Translations under genes and position numbers: made by a program
Source: Herbidospora yilanensis
GTDB taxonomy: Bacteria > Actinomycetota > Actinomycetes > Streptosporangiales > Streptosporangiaceae
Length of the DNA stretch: 64,000 nucleotides
Direction: 5' to 3'
Assembly: GCF_001570565.1 (NCBI RefSeq)
Contig: NZ_BBXE01000013.1
Span: forward strand, 1 to 64,000
Part shown: piece by piece, positions 32,089 to 39,974 of the stretch
How positions within the stretch are numbered: position 1 is the stretch's first letter
How the letters are laid out: every line of letters starts with the position of its first letter
The notes under the pieces: generated by a model
The model's input: only the letters and a program-made list of their open reading frames with translations
Databases searched by the model: none
What the model was told of the DNA's origin: nothing

Positions 32089-32391
32089 CGCCTCAGCACG
32101 GGTTCGTCACCGGCGGGGATCCCGACAATTTTTCTGGTGCGCCTCATCATTCAAGGTCTCTTTCTTGGGGGTACGGAAAATCCCGGCATGACGGAATGAC
32201 AAGCCGGTGGGGAAACGCCGATCGGCCCCGGAGCACGGCTCGACGGGGCTCAGGAGATCAGATCAGGTGGGGGCGGCGGACACGCCGGGCTCGCGCCGAA
32301 TCAGAACGGCGCGAGCGGAGTGGTGCGGGCACTTGCCCTTCGCGGTGCTAGGAGTGCGGCTGTGCGAGGGGGTCACACATTTCACGTCCCT
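32089..32391. other. Intergenic region between PotC and FAD oxidase genes
   Basis: The 303-nt gap carries no supported gene. It contains a perfect 9-bp hairpin (32290-32315) close to the end of the pot operon, a smaller GGGC-ACTT-GCCC hairpin at about 32328-32339 and, nearer the oxidase start, an AT-richer patch at about 32125-32175 that probably holds its promoter. So the oxidase is likely a separate transcription unit. Confidence 0.5.
32290..32315 (-). terminator. Hairpin downstream of pot operon
   Basis: CTCGCGCCG (32290-32298) and CGGCGCGAG (32307-32315) pair perfectly over 9 bp with an 8-nt loop, 77 nt past the PotC stop in the leftward direction. No long U-tract follows, so termination may be partial. 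Confidence 0.55.
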
Positions 32392-33180
32392 TTAGTGGGT
32401 CGTCTTCCTGCGAGCGGATATGGCGTTGGCGACGGCGAGCAGGACGCCTATCCCAAAGATAAGGGTTCCCATGACGTTCACCTGCGGCGGGATGCCCACC
32501 TTCACGGCGCCCACGATCCACAGGGGGAACGTCTGTTCCGAGCCGTTGACGAAGCTCGTCACGACGTAGTCGTCGATCGACAGGGCGAAGGCGAGCATCG
32601 CGCCCGCCGCCACGCCCGGCATGATCGACGGAAGGGTGACCAGGCGGAACGTGGTGAACGTGCCGGCCCCCAGGTCGCGGGCGGCCTCCTCCAGCGAGGG
32701 GTCGAGGCCGACCACCCTCGCCCGGACCGTCACGACGACGAACGCGAGCGAGAAGAGCGTGTGCGCGATGATGATCGTGATGTGGCCGCGCGGGGCGTTG
32801 GCCGACACGAACAGCGACAGCAGCGAGGCGCCCATGACGAGCTCGGGCGTGCTGATCGCGGCGAAGATGAGGAAGTCGGTGACGCCCTTGCCGCGGAAGC
32901 GGTAGCGGCCGACGGCCAGGCCCAGCAGGGTGCCGAGCACGGTCGCGAGGATCGTGCTGACCACCGCGATGATCAGCGAGTTGACCAGCGCGTCGGTGAG
33001 TCCGTCGATGGCGAAGAGCTGCTGGTACCACTTGAACGTGAAACCCTGCCACGAGGTGTTCGACTTCGACTGCTTGTCGTTGAAGCCGAACAGGATCATC
33101 ACGGCGATGGGCGAGGCCAGCCACAGGATGATCAGCCACGTGTAGACGTAAAGGGCCCTGTCGCCCAGCTTCCCTCTCAT
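32392..33180 (-). CDS. potC: Polyamine ABC transporter permease PotC-like
   Basis: The 262-residue permease has six helices and the binding-protein-dependent transport EAA loop, here EEAARDLGAGTFTTFRLVTLP (about 180-200). The order of helices and the FGFNDKQSKSNTSWQGFTFK loop (about 31-50) are those of PotC-type subunits that form the polyamine channel with PotB. It overlaps the PotB gene by four bases (ATGA) and is the last gene of the operon. Confidence 0.92.
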   Translation of the reverse strand: MRGKLGDRALYVYTWLIILWLASPIAVMILFGFNDKQSKSNTSWQGFTFKWYQQLFAIDGLTDALVNSLIIAVVSTILATVLGTLLGLAVGRYRFRGKGVTDFLIFAAISTPELVMGASLLSLFVSANAPRGHITIIIAHTLFSLAFVVVTVRARVVGLDPSLEEAARDLGAGTFTTFRLVTLPSIMPGVAAGAMLAFALSIDDYVVTSFVNGSEQTFPLWIVGAVKVGIPPQVNVMGTLIFGIGVLLAVANAISARRKTTH

Positions 33181-34028
33181 CGGGCCGCCGCCTCCAGCAC
33201 GTTCTCGGTGCCGAGGGCACGCGCGTAGATGAAGATGCCGATCAGCAGCACGGCCATCAGGGTGAACGAGATCGCCGACGCGGTCGGGTAGTCGTTGTTG
33301 ACCAGGTATTCGGTCTGCACGATGTTGCCGATCATCGTGTTACCGGTACCGCCGAGGACCTGGGCGTTGATCGGGTCGGCCGTGGCCGGCACGAACGTCA
33401 TCAGCACGCCGGCGAACACACCGGGCAGCGACAGCGGCAGCACCACCCGGCGGAAGGTCGAGAAGCGCGAGGCGTACAGGTCGTAGGAGGCCTCGATGAC
33501 CCGGGGGTCGACCCGCTCCAGCGCCACGTAGATCGGCAGGATCATGAACGGCAGGAAGTTGTAGACCAGGCCGCCGATGACCGCCACGGTCGTGGCCAGC
33601 ACGTGGAAGTCCTCCGGCAGCACGCCCCAGCCCTTGAGCGTGCCGAACAGGATGCCGTCGTCGGCGAGCAGGAAGCCCCACGAGATCGTCCGGAGCACGA
33701 ACGACACGAAGAAGGGCAGCAGCAGGAGGAACAGGAACATGGACTTGCGGTGCCCGGCCTTGAAGGCGATCCAGTAGGCCACCGGATAGCCGAGCACCAG
33801 CATGATCACGGTCGCGACGCCGCCGTACACCAGAGAGCGCACGAGCTGGGTGCTGTACTTCGCGATCGCGTCCGTGTAGTTGGAGACGCTGAACGTCTGC
33901 GTGAACCCGTCGATGAGGTTGCCCGTGGTCAGCGACACCGAGGCCATGGCCGCGATGGGCACCACCAGGAAGATGGCGAGCCACAACCACGCGGGCAGGG
34001 CGAGCCAGTAAGGCGTCCAGCGTCTCAT
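33177..34028 (-). CDS. potB: Polyamine ABC transporter permease PotB-like
   Basis: The 283-residue protein has six helices. The periplasmic loop after helix 1 is long (about 35-70, NYTDAIAKYSTQLVRS), as in PotB. The EAA-type cytoplasmic loop is IEASYDLYASRFSTFRRVVLPLS (about 180-202). It pairs with PotC in the transporter whose ATPase is PotA and whose binding protein is PotD. It starts five nt downstream of the PotD stop. Confidence 0.92.
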   Translation of the reverse strand: MRRWTPYWLALPAWLWLAIFLVVPIAAMASVSLTTGNLIDGFTQTFSVSNYTDAIAKYSTQLVRSLVYGGVATVIMLVLGYPVAYWIAFKAGHRKSMFLFLLLLPFFVSFVLRTISWGFLLADDGILFGTLKGWGVLPEDFHVLATTVAVIGGLVYNFLPFMILPIYVALERVDPRVIEASYDLYASRFSTFRRVVLPLSLPGVFAGVLMTFVPATADPINAQVLGGTGNTMIGNIVQTEYLVNNDYPTASAISFTLMAVLLIGIFIYARALGTENVLEAAAR

Positions 34029-34032
34029 TCGG

Positions 34033-35232
34033 TCAGCCCTGGGTGATGGTCTGGAAGAGGCCGTTGTAGACCGGCTCCTCGGCGTTGGTGAGGGTGCGGT
34101 AGGGCCGCAGCTTGGCGTAGTCGGCCTCGGTCGGGAAGATGAGCGGGCTCTCGGCCAGGGCCTTGGAGTCTTCGTCGCTCTTGCCGGCCAGGATCTGCTG
34201 CACGCCGTTCACCGGGGTGACGTACTGGATGTAGGCGGTGAGCTCGGCGGCGATCTCCGGCTTGTACAGGAAGTCCATCAGCATGAGCGCGTCGACCGGG
34301 TTAGCGGCGCCCTTCGGGATGGCCATGTTGTCGATCCAGATCGTGCCGCCCTCCTGTGGCACCACGAACTTGACCGGCTCTCCGGCGAGCTGCCGCTGGA
34401 ACACGTCGCCCGACCAGGCCTGGCTCAGCCACACGTCGCCCTTGGCGACCGCGTCGATGTAGTCCTGGGCGTAGTACTTGCGGACGATGCCGCTGTCGCG
34501 CTGCTCCTTGAGCTTGGCGGCGGCCTTCTCCCAGTCGGCCTGGGTCGACTTGTCGGGGTCGACGCCCACGGCGAACATGCCGAAGTTCCCGACCTCCTGG
34601 GCGTCGGCCATCATGCCGACCTTGCCCTCGTACTTCTTGTCGAACAGGGACTGGATGCTGGTGATGTCCTCGTCGACGTACTTGGTGTTGTACGCGATGC
34701 CCGTCACGCCCGCCTGGTAGGGGATCGTGTACGTGTTGTTCGCGTCGTAGGCCGGGTTCTTGTACGACGCCCCGGCGTTGGCGGCGAAGTTGGGCAGTTG
34801 CTTGTGGTCGAGCGCGGTCAGGTAGCCGAGCTGGATCATCTTGCCGAGCTGGAGACCGTTGGTCATCACGACGATGTCGTAGCCGAGCGGCTGCCCGGCC
34901 CGGAGCTGCGGCTCCGACTTGCCGAAGAACTCGGCGTTCTCCTGGATGACTTCCTTGTACTCGTACGAGATCCCGGTCGCCTGCTGGAACTGCTTCAGCG
35001 GGCCCTGGTCCTCGGGCATGTACTCGGGCCAGTTGGCGAAGACGACCCGGCCGTTCTTCTTCTGCGTGGACCAGAAGTCGGCGACGGCGCTGGGAGAGGG
35101 CGCCGCCGCCCTCTGGCCCTGCACGCCACAGGCGGCCAGGGCGAGCCCGGCGGCCGAGTAGCCGGCGAAGCGGAGGGCGTCACGGCGGGAGTATCGGGAC
35201 TGCGTCAGACCACGCAGGAGGGGATTGTTCAT
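34033..35232 (-). CDS. potD: Polyamine-binding lipoprotein PotD-like, Tat-type signal
   Basis: The 399-residue extracellular solute-binding protein has a twin-arginine N-terminus (SRRDALRF, about 15-22) followed by a hydrophobic stretch and a lipobox ending at Cys35 (LALAAC), indicating Tat export and lipid anchoring. The mature part has the PotD/PotF pattern, with FANWPEYMPED (about 66-76), in which the aromatic and acidic residues form the polyamine cage, and later YQAGVTGIAYN and IWIDNMAIPKGAANP. The ATG at 35232 is preceded by CGGAG; the codon before it is TTG. It binds putrescine or spermidine outside the membrane for PotB/C. Confidence 0.92.
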   Translation of the reverse strand: MNNPLLRGLTQSRYSRRDALRFAGYSAAGLALAACGVQGQRAAAPSPSAVADFWSTQKKNGRVVFANWPEYMPEDQGPLKQFQQATGISYEYKEVIQENAEFFGKSEPQLRAGQPLGYDIVVMTNGLQLGKMIQLGYLTALDHKQLPNFAANAGASYKNPAYDANNTYTIPYQAGVTGIAYNTKYVDEDITSIQSLFDKKYEGKVGMMADAQEVGNFGMFAVGVDPDKSTQADWEKAAAKLKEQRDSGIVRKYYAQDYIDAVAKGDVWLSQAWSGDVFQRQLAGEPVKFVVPQEGGTIWIDNMAIPKGAANPVDALMLMDFLYKPEIAAELTAYIQYVTPVNGVQQILAGKSDEDSKALAESPLIFPTEADYAKLRPYRTLTNAEEPVYNGLFQTITQG

Positions 35233-35292
35233 CAAAGCTCCGAGGGGGTTTCTATCTGGACGTTCCTGAAGTTATCCGCAAACTTCCCCCGT

Positions 35293-36387
35293 TTACGACA
35301 ACGTGTACGAGTGCTGCGGGCGCCACGAGAGCCACACCGTGTCACCGCGTTCGGCCGTCGTCGAACTGTCGATGGCGTTCTGCTGGAAGACGGTGATCTC
35401 GGTGCCGTCGGCCAGCGCCACCGCGTAGCTGTTGTAGGTGCCCAGGTAGGTGAGCTCGCCCACGGTGCCCTGGACCATGCTCAGCCCCGCCTCGGGCTGC
35501 TCGGTCGAGATGGTGATCTTCTCCGGGCGCACGGTCAGGTCGACGGTGTCCCCCGCCGCCGCCTTCCCGGGCACGAGGATGCGGTCGTGCTCGCCCAGCC
35601 GGACCACCAGCAGGTCGCCCTCGACGGCGTCCACGGTGCCCGACAGCAGGTTCGAGGTCCCGATGAACCCGGCCACGAACTTCGACGCCGGCCTCTCGTA
35701 GATCTCCCTGGGGTCGGCGAGCTGCTCCACCAGGCCGTCGTTCATGACGGCGATCCGGTCGCTCATGGTGAGCGCCTCGGACTGGTCGTGGGTCACGTAG
35801 ACGAAGGTGATGCCGACCTCGCGCTGGATGCGCTTGAGCTCGGTCTGCATCTGCTGGCGCAGTTTCAGGTCGAGGGCGCCCAGCGGCTCGTCGAGCAGCA
35901 GCGCCCGGGGCCGGTTGACCAGCGCGCGGGCGAGCGCCACCCGCTGCTGCTGGCCGCCGGACATCTCGCGCGGACGCCGCTTCTCCCGGCCCGTCAGGTC
36001 GACGATCTCCAGGATGTCGCCCACCCGCTGCTTGATCTCGGCCTCGGCCACCTTCTTGCGGCGCAGCCCGAACGCGACGTTCTCCCACACGTTCATGTGC
36101 GGGAACAGCGCGTACGACTGGAAGACCATGTTGATGTCGCGCTTGTTGGGCGGGACGTTGGTGACGTCCTGCCCGAGGAGTTTCACGAGGCCCTTCGTGG
36201 GCTCCTCGAAGCCCGCGATCATGCGCATCGTCGTCGTCTTGCCGCAGCCGGACGGGCCGAGGAGGGAGAAGAACTCGCCCTCCCCGATCGTCAGGCTGAC
36301 ACCCTTTACCGCCTGAACCGTCTCGCCGTGCGCGAGGTATTCCTTGACGACGCCGTCAAGCTCGATGGCGGGGACATCCTCGGGCAT
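35293..36387 (-). CDS. potA: Polyamine ABC transporter ATPase PotA-like
   Basis: The 364-residue ATPase has Walker A GPSGCGKTT (about 38-46), signature MSGGQQQRVALARAL (about 140-154), Walker B LLLDEPLGALD (about 162-172) and a C-terminal TOBE-type regulatory domain (about 275-360). It couples ATP hydrolysis to polyamine uptake by PotB/C. It lies between the aldehyde dehydrogenase and PotD genes in one leftward operon, with only 16 nt to the upstream stop. AGAGGT precedes the ATG. Confidence 0.93.
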   Translation of the reverse strand: MPEDVPAIELDGVVKEYLAHGETVQAVKGVSLTIGEGEFFSLLGPSGCGKTTTMRMIAGFEEPTKGLVKLLGQDVTNVPPNKRDINMVFQSYALFPHMNVWENVAFGLRRKKVAEAEIKQRVGDILEIVDLTGREKRRPREMSGGQQQRVALARALVNRPRALLLDEPLGALDLKLRQQMQTELKRIQREVGITFVYVTHDQSEALTMSDRIAVMNDGLVEQLADPREIYERPASKFVAGFIGTSNLLSGTVDAVEGDLLVVRLGEHDRILVPGKAAAGDTVDLTVRPEKITISTEQPEAGLSMVQGTVGELTYLGTYNSYAVALADGTEITVFQQNAIDSSTTAERGDTVWLSWRPQHSYTLS

Positions 36388-36403
36388 ATCACCTCTCGCT
36401 AAC

Positions 36404-37831
36404 TCACTCGCCGATGTAGTGCATGACGTGCTTCACGCGGGTGTAGTCGTGCAGGCCGAAGACCGACAGGTCCTTGCCGTATCCCGAGTGCTTGAAGCCA
36501 CCGTGGGGCATTTCCGACACGAAGGGTATGTGGGTGTTGACCCACACGACGCCGAAGTCGAGCCGCTTCGACATGCGCATCGCACGGCCGTGGTCGGAGG
36601 TCCAGACGGAGCTCGACAGGCCGTACTGCACGCCGTTGGCCTTGGCCAGGGCGTCGGCCTCGTCGGTGAAGGTCTGCACGGTGATGACCGGGCCGAAGAC
36701 CTCGGTCTGGATCATCTCGTCGTCCTGCTTCAGCCCGTCGACCACGGTCGGGGCGAAGAAGTAGCCCGCCTCGCCGACCCGCTCGCCGCCGGTGAGCACG
36801 GTGGCGTGCCCGGGGAGGCGCTCGAAGAAGCCCTGCACCCGGGCGAGCTGGTTCGGGTTGTTGAGCGGCCCGTAGAAGGCGTCGTCGCCGGTGCCGGTGA
36901 CGGTCGCGGCGGCGGCCTCCTTGAGGGCCTCGGCGAACTCGTCGTGGATCGACTCGTGGACGAGCACGCGGCAGGCCGCGGTGCAGTCCTGCCCGGCGTT
37001 GTAGAGGCCCGCGCCGGCGATGGCCTCGGCGGCGGCCTTGATGTCCTTGATGTCGTCGAAGACCACGACCGGGGCCTTGCCGCCCAGCTCCAGGTGGACG
37101 CGCTTGAGGTCGTCGGCCGCGCTCTTGGCGACGGCCATGCCCGCGCCGACCGAGCCGGTGATCGCGACCATCGAGGCGGTCGGGTGGGCGATGACCAGCG
37201 AGCCGGTCTCGCGGTCGCCGGTGACGACGTTGAACACGCCGGCCGGGAGGACGTCGCCGATGATCTCGGCCAGCTTGACGGTGGAGACCGGGGTGGTGTC
37301 CGACGGCTTCAGCACGATCGTGTTGCCCGCGGCCAGCGCCGGGGCGATCTTCCAGACGGCCATCATCATCGGGTAGTTCCACGGCGTGACCTGGCCGATG
37401 ACGCCGACCGGCTCGTGCCGGATGACCGAGGTGTGGTCGGCGAGGAACTCGCCCGCCGTCGGGCCCTCCAGCGTGCGCGCCGCGCCCGCGAAGAAGCGGA
37501 AGTGGTCGGCCGCGACCGGGGTCTCGTCCTCGCTCATGCGAGCGTAGGGCTTGCCGGTGTTGCGGCACTCGGCCTGGTTGATCTCGTCCGCGCGCGCCTC
37601 GATGGCGTCGGCTATCTTCAACAGCAGGTTCGCCCGCTCACCCGGAGTCGTCTGTCCCCAGGTCTCGAACGCCGCCGCGGCGGCCTCGTAGGCCGCGTCG
37701 ACGTCCTCCTGTCCCGACAGGGGGGCCTGCGCGTAGACCTCGCCGGTGCTCGGATCGACCACGTCGGAGAAGCGCCCGCTCCTGGCGTCGACGAACTTTC
37801 CGTTGATGTAGTTCTGCAGGCGGGTGGTCAC
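36404..37831 (-). CDS. Aminobutyraldehyde-type aldehyde dehydrogenase
   Basis: The 475-residue NAD(P)-dependent aldehyde dehydrogenase has the expected landmarks: PWNYPMMMAVWKIAPALAAG (150-169), the catalytic glutamate Glu248 in HLELGGKAP and nucleophile Cys283 in NAGQDCTA. The QDC rather than QxC context and overall similarity resemble gamma-aminobutyraldehyde dehydrogenase (PatD/ProR type). It should oxidise the aminoaldehyde made by the amine oxidase to GABA. It is the first gene of the polyamine operon, starts at GTG with AGGAGG five bases upstream, and faces an Lrp-type regulator across a repeat-rich promoter region. Confidence 0.9.
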   Translation of the reverse strand: MTTRLQNYINGKFVDARSGRFSDVVDPSTGEVYAQAPLSGQEDVDAAYEAAAAAFETWGQTTPGERANLLLKIADAIEARADEINQAECRNTGKPYARMSEDETPVAADHFRFFAGAARTLEGPTAGEFLADHTSVIRHEPVGVIGQVTPWNYPMMMAVWKIAPALAAGNTIVLKPSDTTPVSTVKLAEIIGDVLPAGVFNVVTGDRETGSLVIAHPTASMVAITGSVGAGMAVAKSAADDLKRVHLELGGKAPVVVFDDIKDIKAAAEAIAGAGLYNAGQDCTAACRVLVHESIHDEFAEALKEAAAATVTGTGDDAFYGPLNNPNQLARVQGFFERLPGHATVLTGGERVGEAGYFFAPTVVDGLKQDDEMIQTEVFGPVITVQTFTDEADALAKANGVQYGLSSSVWTSDHGRAMRMSKRLDFGVVWVNTHIPFVSEMPHGGFKHSGYGKDLSVFGLHDYTRVKHVMHYIGE

Positions 37832-37898
37832 TTCGACCTCCTGTGAAGGTGTTCAAAGTTGTCGCGACTCTGACAGACATATCAGACAACGACAAGGG

Positions 37899-37933
37899 AT
37901 TTCGTAGCGAAAGATATCAAATTGCTACGGAAT
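37899..37933. promoter_or_regulatory. Long-spaced inverted repeat, Lrp/aldehyde dehydrogenase control region
   Basis: ATTTCGTAGC (37899-37908) and GCTACGGAAT (37924-37933) match at 9 of 10 paired positions across a 15-nt AT-rich spacer, so the half-site centres are about 25 bp apart. Lrp/AsnC dimers often bind such separated half-sites. It lies between the divergent regulator and dehydrogenase genes. Confidence 0.6.
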
Positions 37934-37936
37934 CGC

Positions 37937-37965
37937 TTGACAAGGGACGCTGAACTGACAACATG
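37937..37965 (+). promoter_or_regulatory. Candidate promoter of Lrp-type gene
   Basis: A perfect -35 hexamer TTGACA (37937-37942) is followed 17 bp later by AACATG (37960-37965), a poor -10 match. It sits between the inverted repeat and the direct repeats, 49 nt before the regulator start codon. The weak -10 keeps confidence low. Confidence 0.35.
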
Positions 37966-37989
37966 TCGCACCTAGGCGGCAACATGTCG
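37959..37989. repeat. CAACATGTCG direct repeats at 21-bp spacing
   Basis: The 10-mer occurs at 37959-37968 and 37980-37989, exactly 21 bp apart, that is two helical turns, so both face the same side of DNA. Each is itself partly palindromic around ACATGT. They lie just upstream of the Lrp/AsnC-type start codon and look like an autoregulatory site. Confidence 0.6.
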
Positions 37990-38013
37990 GAAACATGAAG
38001 GGCTTATGCGGGG

Positions 38014-38496
38014 ATGACCACGTCGAAGGTTCGGACCACCAGGAACGGCCCCGTGGTGCTCGACGAGATCTCCAAGCAGATCGTCGAGCAACTGCAGGCC
38101 GACGGCCGCAAGCCGTACGCCGCCATCGGGAAGGCCGTCGGGCTCTCCGAGGCGGCCGTCCGCCAGCGCGTCCAGCGCCTGCTCGACGCCGGTGTCATGC
38201 AGATCGTGGCGGTCACCGACCCTCTCACTCTCGGGTTCCCCCGGCAGGCCATGATCGGCATCAAGTGCGAAGGCGACCTGGAGGCCGTCGCCGACGAGCT
38301 CGGCTCGATCGAAGAGGTCGACTACGTCGTCCTGACGGCCGGCTCGCTCGACATCATGGTCGAGGTCGTGTGTGAGGGAGATCAGCACCTCCTGGAAATT
38401 CTTGGCAAAATCCGGGCGATCCCTGCGGTCAGGGCCACCGAGACCTTTGTCTACCTGAAGCTGCACAAACAAACGTACTCCTGGGGCACCCACTGA
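38014..38496 (+). CDS. Lrp/AsnC-family transcriptional regulator
   Basis: The 160-residue protein has an N-terminal helix-turn-helix (about 15-65; LDEISKQIVEQLQADGRKPY and GLSEAAVRQRVQRLLDAG) and a C-terminal RAM domain (about 75-150; GIKCEGDLEAVADEL, with VVLTAGSLDIMVEVVC). RAM domains bind amino acids or related effectors and oligomerise. The gene is divergent from the aldehyde dehydrogenase-pot operon, so it most likely controls polyamine uptake and breakdown and itself. No GGAGG motif is present; GCGGGG directly precedes the ATG. Confidence 0.9.
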   Translation: MTTSKVRTTRNGPVVLDEISKQIVEQLQADGRKPYAAIGKAVGLSEAAVRQRVQRLLDAGVMQIVAVTDPLTLGFPRQAMIGIKCEGDLEAVADELGSIEEVDYVVLTAGSLDIMVEVVCEGDQHLLEILGKIRAIPAVRATETFVYLKLHKQTYSWGTH

Positions 38497-38528
38497 CCGC
38501 ACCTTCCTGACAGGCCTGAAAGGCGTCT

Positions 38529-39938
38529 GTGCGGGTAGCGACGGCGGCCATGAGCAGCATGCCCGCGTTCAAGGTCGCCCAGTTACCCGAGCCCCAGCCG
38601 CTGCGCCGCGTCCTCGGTCCGGGGGTGATCGCGGCCGGGGTCGGGCTCGCCTCGGGTGAGTTCGTCATCTGGCCCTACATCTCCGCCAACGTCGGCCTGG
38701 TGTTCCTGTGGGCGGCCGTCGTCGGGGTGGTGGCGCAGTACTTCCTGAACATGGAGATCGAGCGCTACACCCTGGCCACCGGGGAGACCGCGCTCACCGG
38801 GTTCTCGCGGCTGGGGCGGCACTGGGGGATCGTATTCGCCGTGATGGCGCTGCTGGCCAACATCTGGCCGGGGTGGGCGACCTCCAGCGCCACCGTGTTC
38901 ACCTACGCGGCCGGCCGGGGGGACGTCACCGTCATCGCGGTGATCGAGCTCGTGATCATCGGGATCGCGCTGACCCTCTCCCCCGTCGTCTACCGGACCG
39001 TCGAGGCCACCCAGTTCGTCAAGGTCGCGGCCGTGCTCGTGTTCCTGGTCGTCGCGCTGTTCGTGGCGATCTCGGGAGAGGCGTACCGGGGACTGGGCGA
39101 GGCGGTCACGAGCATCGGGACGGTGCCGAGCCAGCTCGGCGCGGCGCTGGTCCTCGGCGCGCTGGCCTTCGCGGGGGCGGGCGGCGGCCAGAACCTCGTG
39201 CAGAGCAACTGGATCCGCGACAAGAACATGGGCATGGGCGCCCGGATCCCCCGGCTGGTCTCGCCGGTGACCGGGGAGGACCAGGCCGCGCCGGCCACCG
39301 GCTACACCTTCGAGCCCACCGAGGAGAACCTGTCGCGGTGGCGGGGCTGGTGGCGGGTCGCCAACGCCGAGCAGCTCATCTCGTTCGTCGCGATCACCAT
39401 CTTCACGATCTTCCTGATGTCGATGCTGGCCTACTCGACGGTCTTCGGCTCGGGCGTCGCCAACGACATCACCTTCCTCAAGGCCGAGGGCGAGGTGCTG
39501 AACGAGCGGCTGAACTGGTTCGGCACGTTCTTCTGGGCCATCGGCGCGTTGTCGCTGTTCGCCGCCTCGATGGGCATCTGCGACTACGTCGGGCGGATGG
39601 TCGCCGACGTGGTGAAGACGGTCTATCTGCCCGCCTCGGCGCGGTGGACGGAGAGCCGCATCTACTCGCTCGTCGTCTGGTTCATCGTGATCTTCGGGAT
39701 TCTGATGCTGACGATCGGGTTCGACCAGCCCATCACGCTGCTGGTGATCTCCTCCAGCGTCGGCGGGATCATGATGTTCGTCTATTCGGCGCTGCTGGCG
39801 GTCCTCAACCGCAGGATGGTGCCCCAGGCGATCAGGATCCGCGGCCACCGGATGGTCGCGGTGCTGCTGACGTTCGGTTTCTTCGGGTTCTTCTCGGTGC
39901 TCACGCTGATCGACCAGATCGGCAAGCTGACGGGCTGA
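38529..39938 (+). CDS. Nramp-related transporter without canonical metal motifs
   Basis: The 469-residue membrane protein has eleven to twelve helices in the Nramp order, with family-like segments GPGVIAAGVGLASGEFVIWP (about 31-50), helix 3 NMEIERYTLATGETALTG and the RVANAEQLISFVAI run. In helix 1 the metal-binding DPGN is replaced by ASGE, and in helix 6 the MPH motif is replaced by GGGQN. Transport of Mn2+ or Fe2+ by the usual mechanism is therefore unlikely. GTG at 38529 with AAAGG upstream is used; ATGs at 38550 and 38559 are alternatives. Codon 19 is TTA. It starts 32 nt after the Lrp gene and may be co-transcribed. Confidence 0.75.
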   Translation: MRVATAAMSSMPAFKVAQLPEPQPLRRVLGPGVIAAGVGLASGEFVIWPYISANVGLVFLWAAVVGVVAQYFLNMEIERYTLATGETALTGFSRLGRHWGIVFAVMALLANIWPGWATSSATVFTYAAGRGDVTVIAVIELVIIGIALTLSPVVYRTVEATQFVKVAAVLVFLVVALFVAISGEAYRGLGEAVTSIGTVPSQLGAALVLGALAFAGAGGGQNLVQSNWIRDKNMGMGARIPRLVSPVTGEDQAAPATGYTFEPTEENLSRWRGWWRVANAEQLISFVAITIFTIFLMSMLAYSTVFGSGVANDITFLKAEGEVLNERLNWFGTFFWAIGALSLFAASMGICDYVGRMVADVVKTVYLPASARWTESRIYSLVVWFIVIFGILMLTIGFDQPITLLVISSSVGGIMMFVYSALLAVLNRRMVPQAIRIRGHRMVAVLLTFGFFGFFSVLTLIDQIGKLTG

Positions 39939-39965
39939 GGGCGGGCCCTGTCCGGAGGCCCGCCC
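39939..39965. terminator. Bidirectional terminator between convergent genes
   Basis: GGGCGGGCC (39939-39947) and GGCCCGCCC (39957-39965) form a perfect 9-bp stem with a 9-nt loop, directly after the Nramp-related stop and 9 nt before the stop of the leftward M1 peptidase gene. Confidence 0.7.
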
Positions 39966-39974
39966 CCGTGCTCG

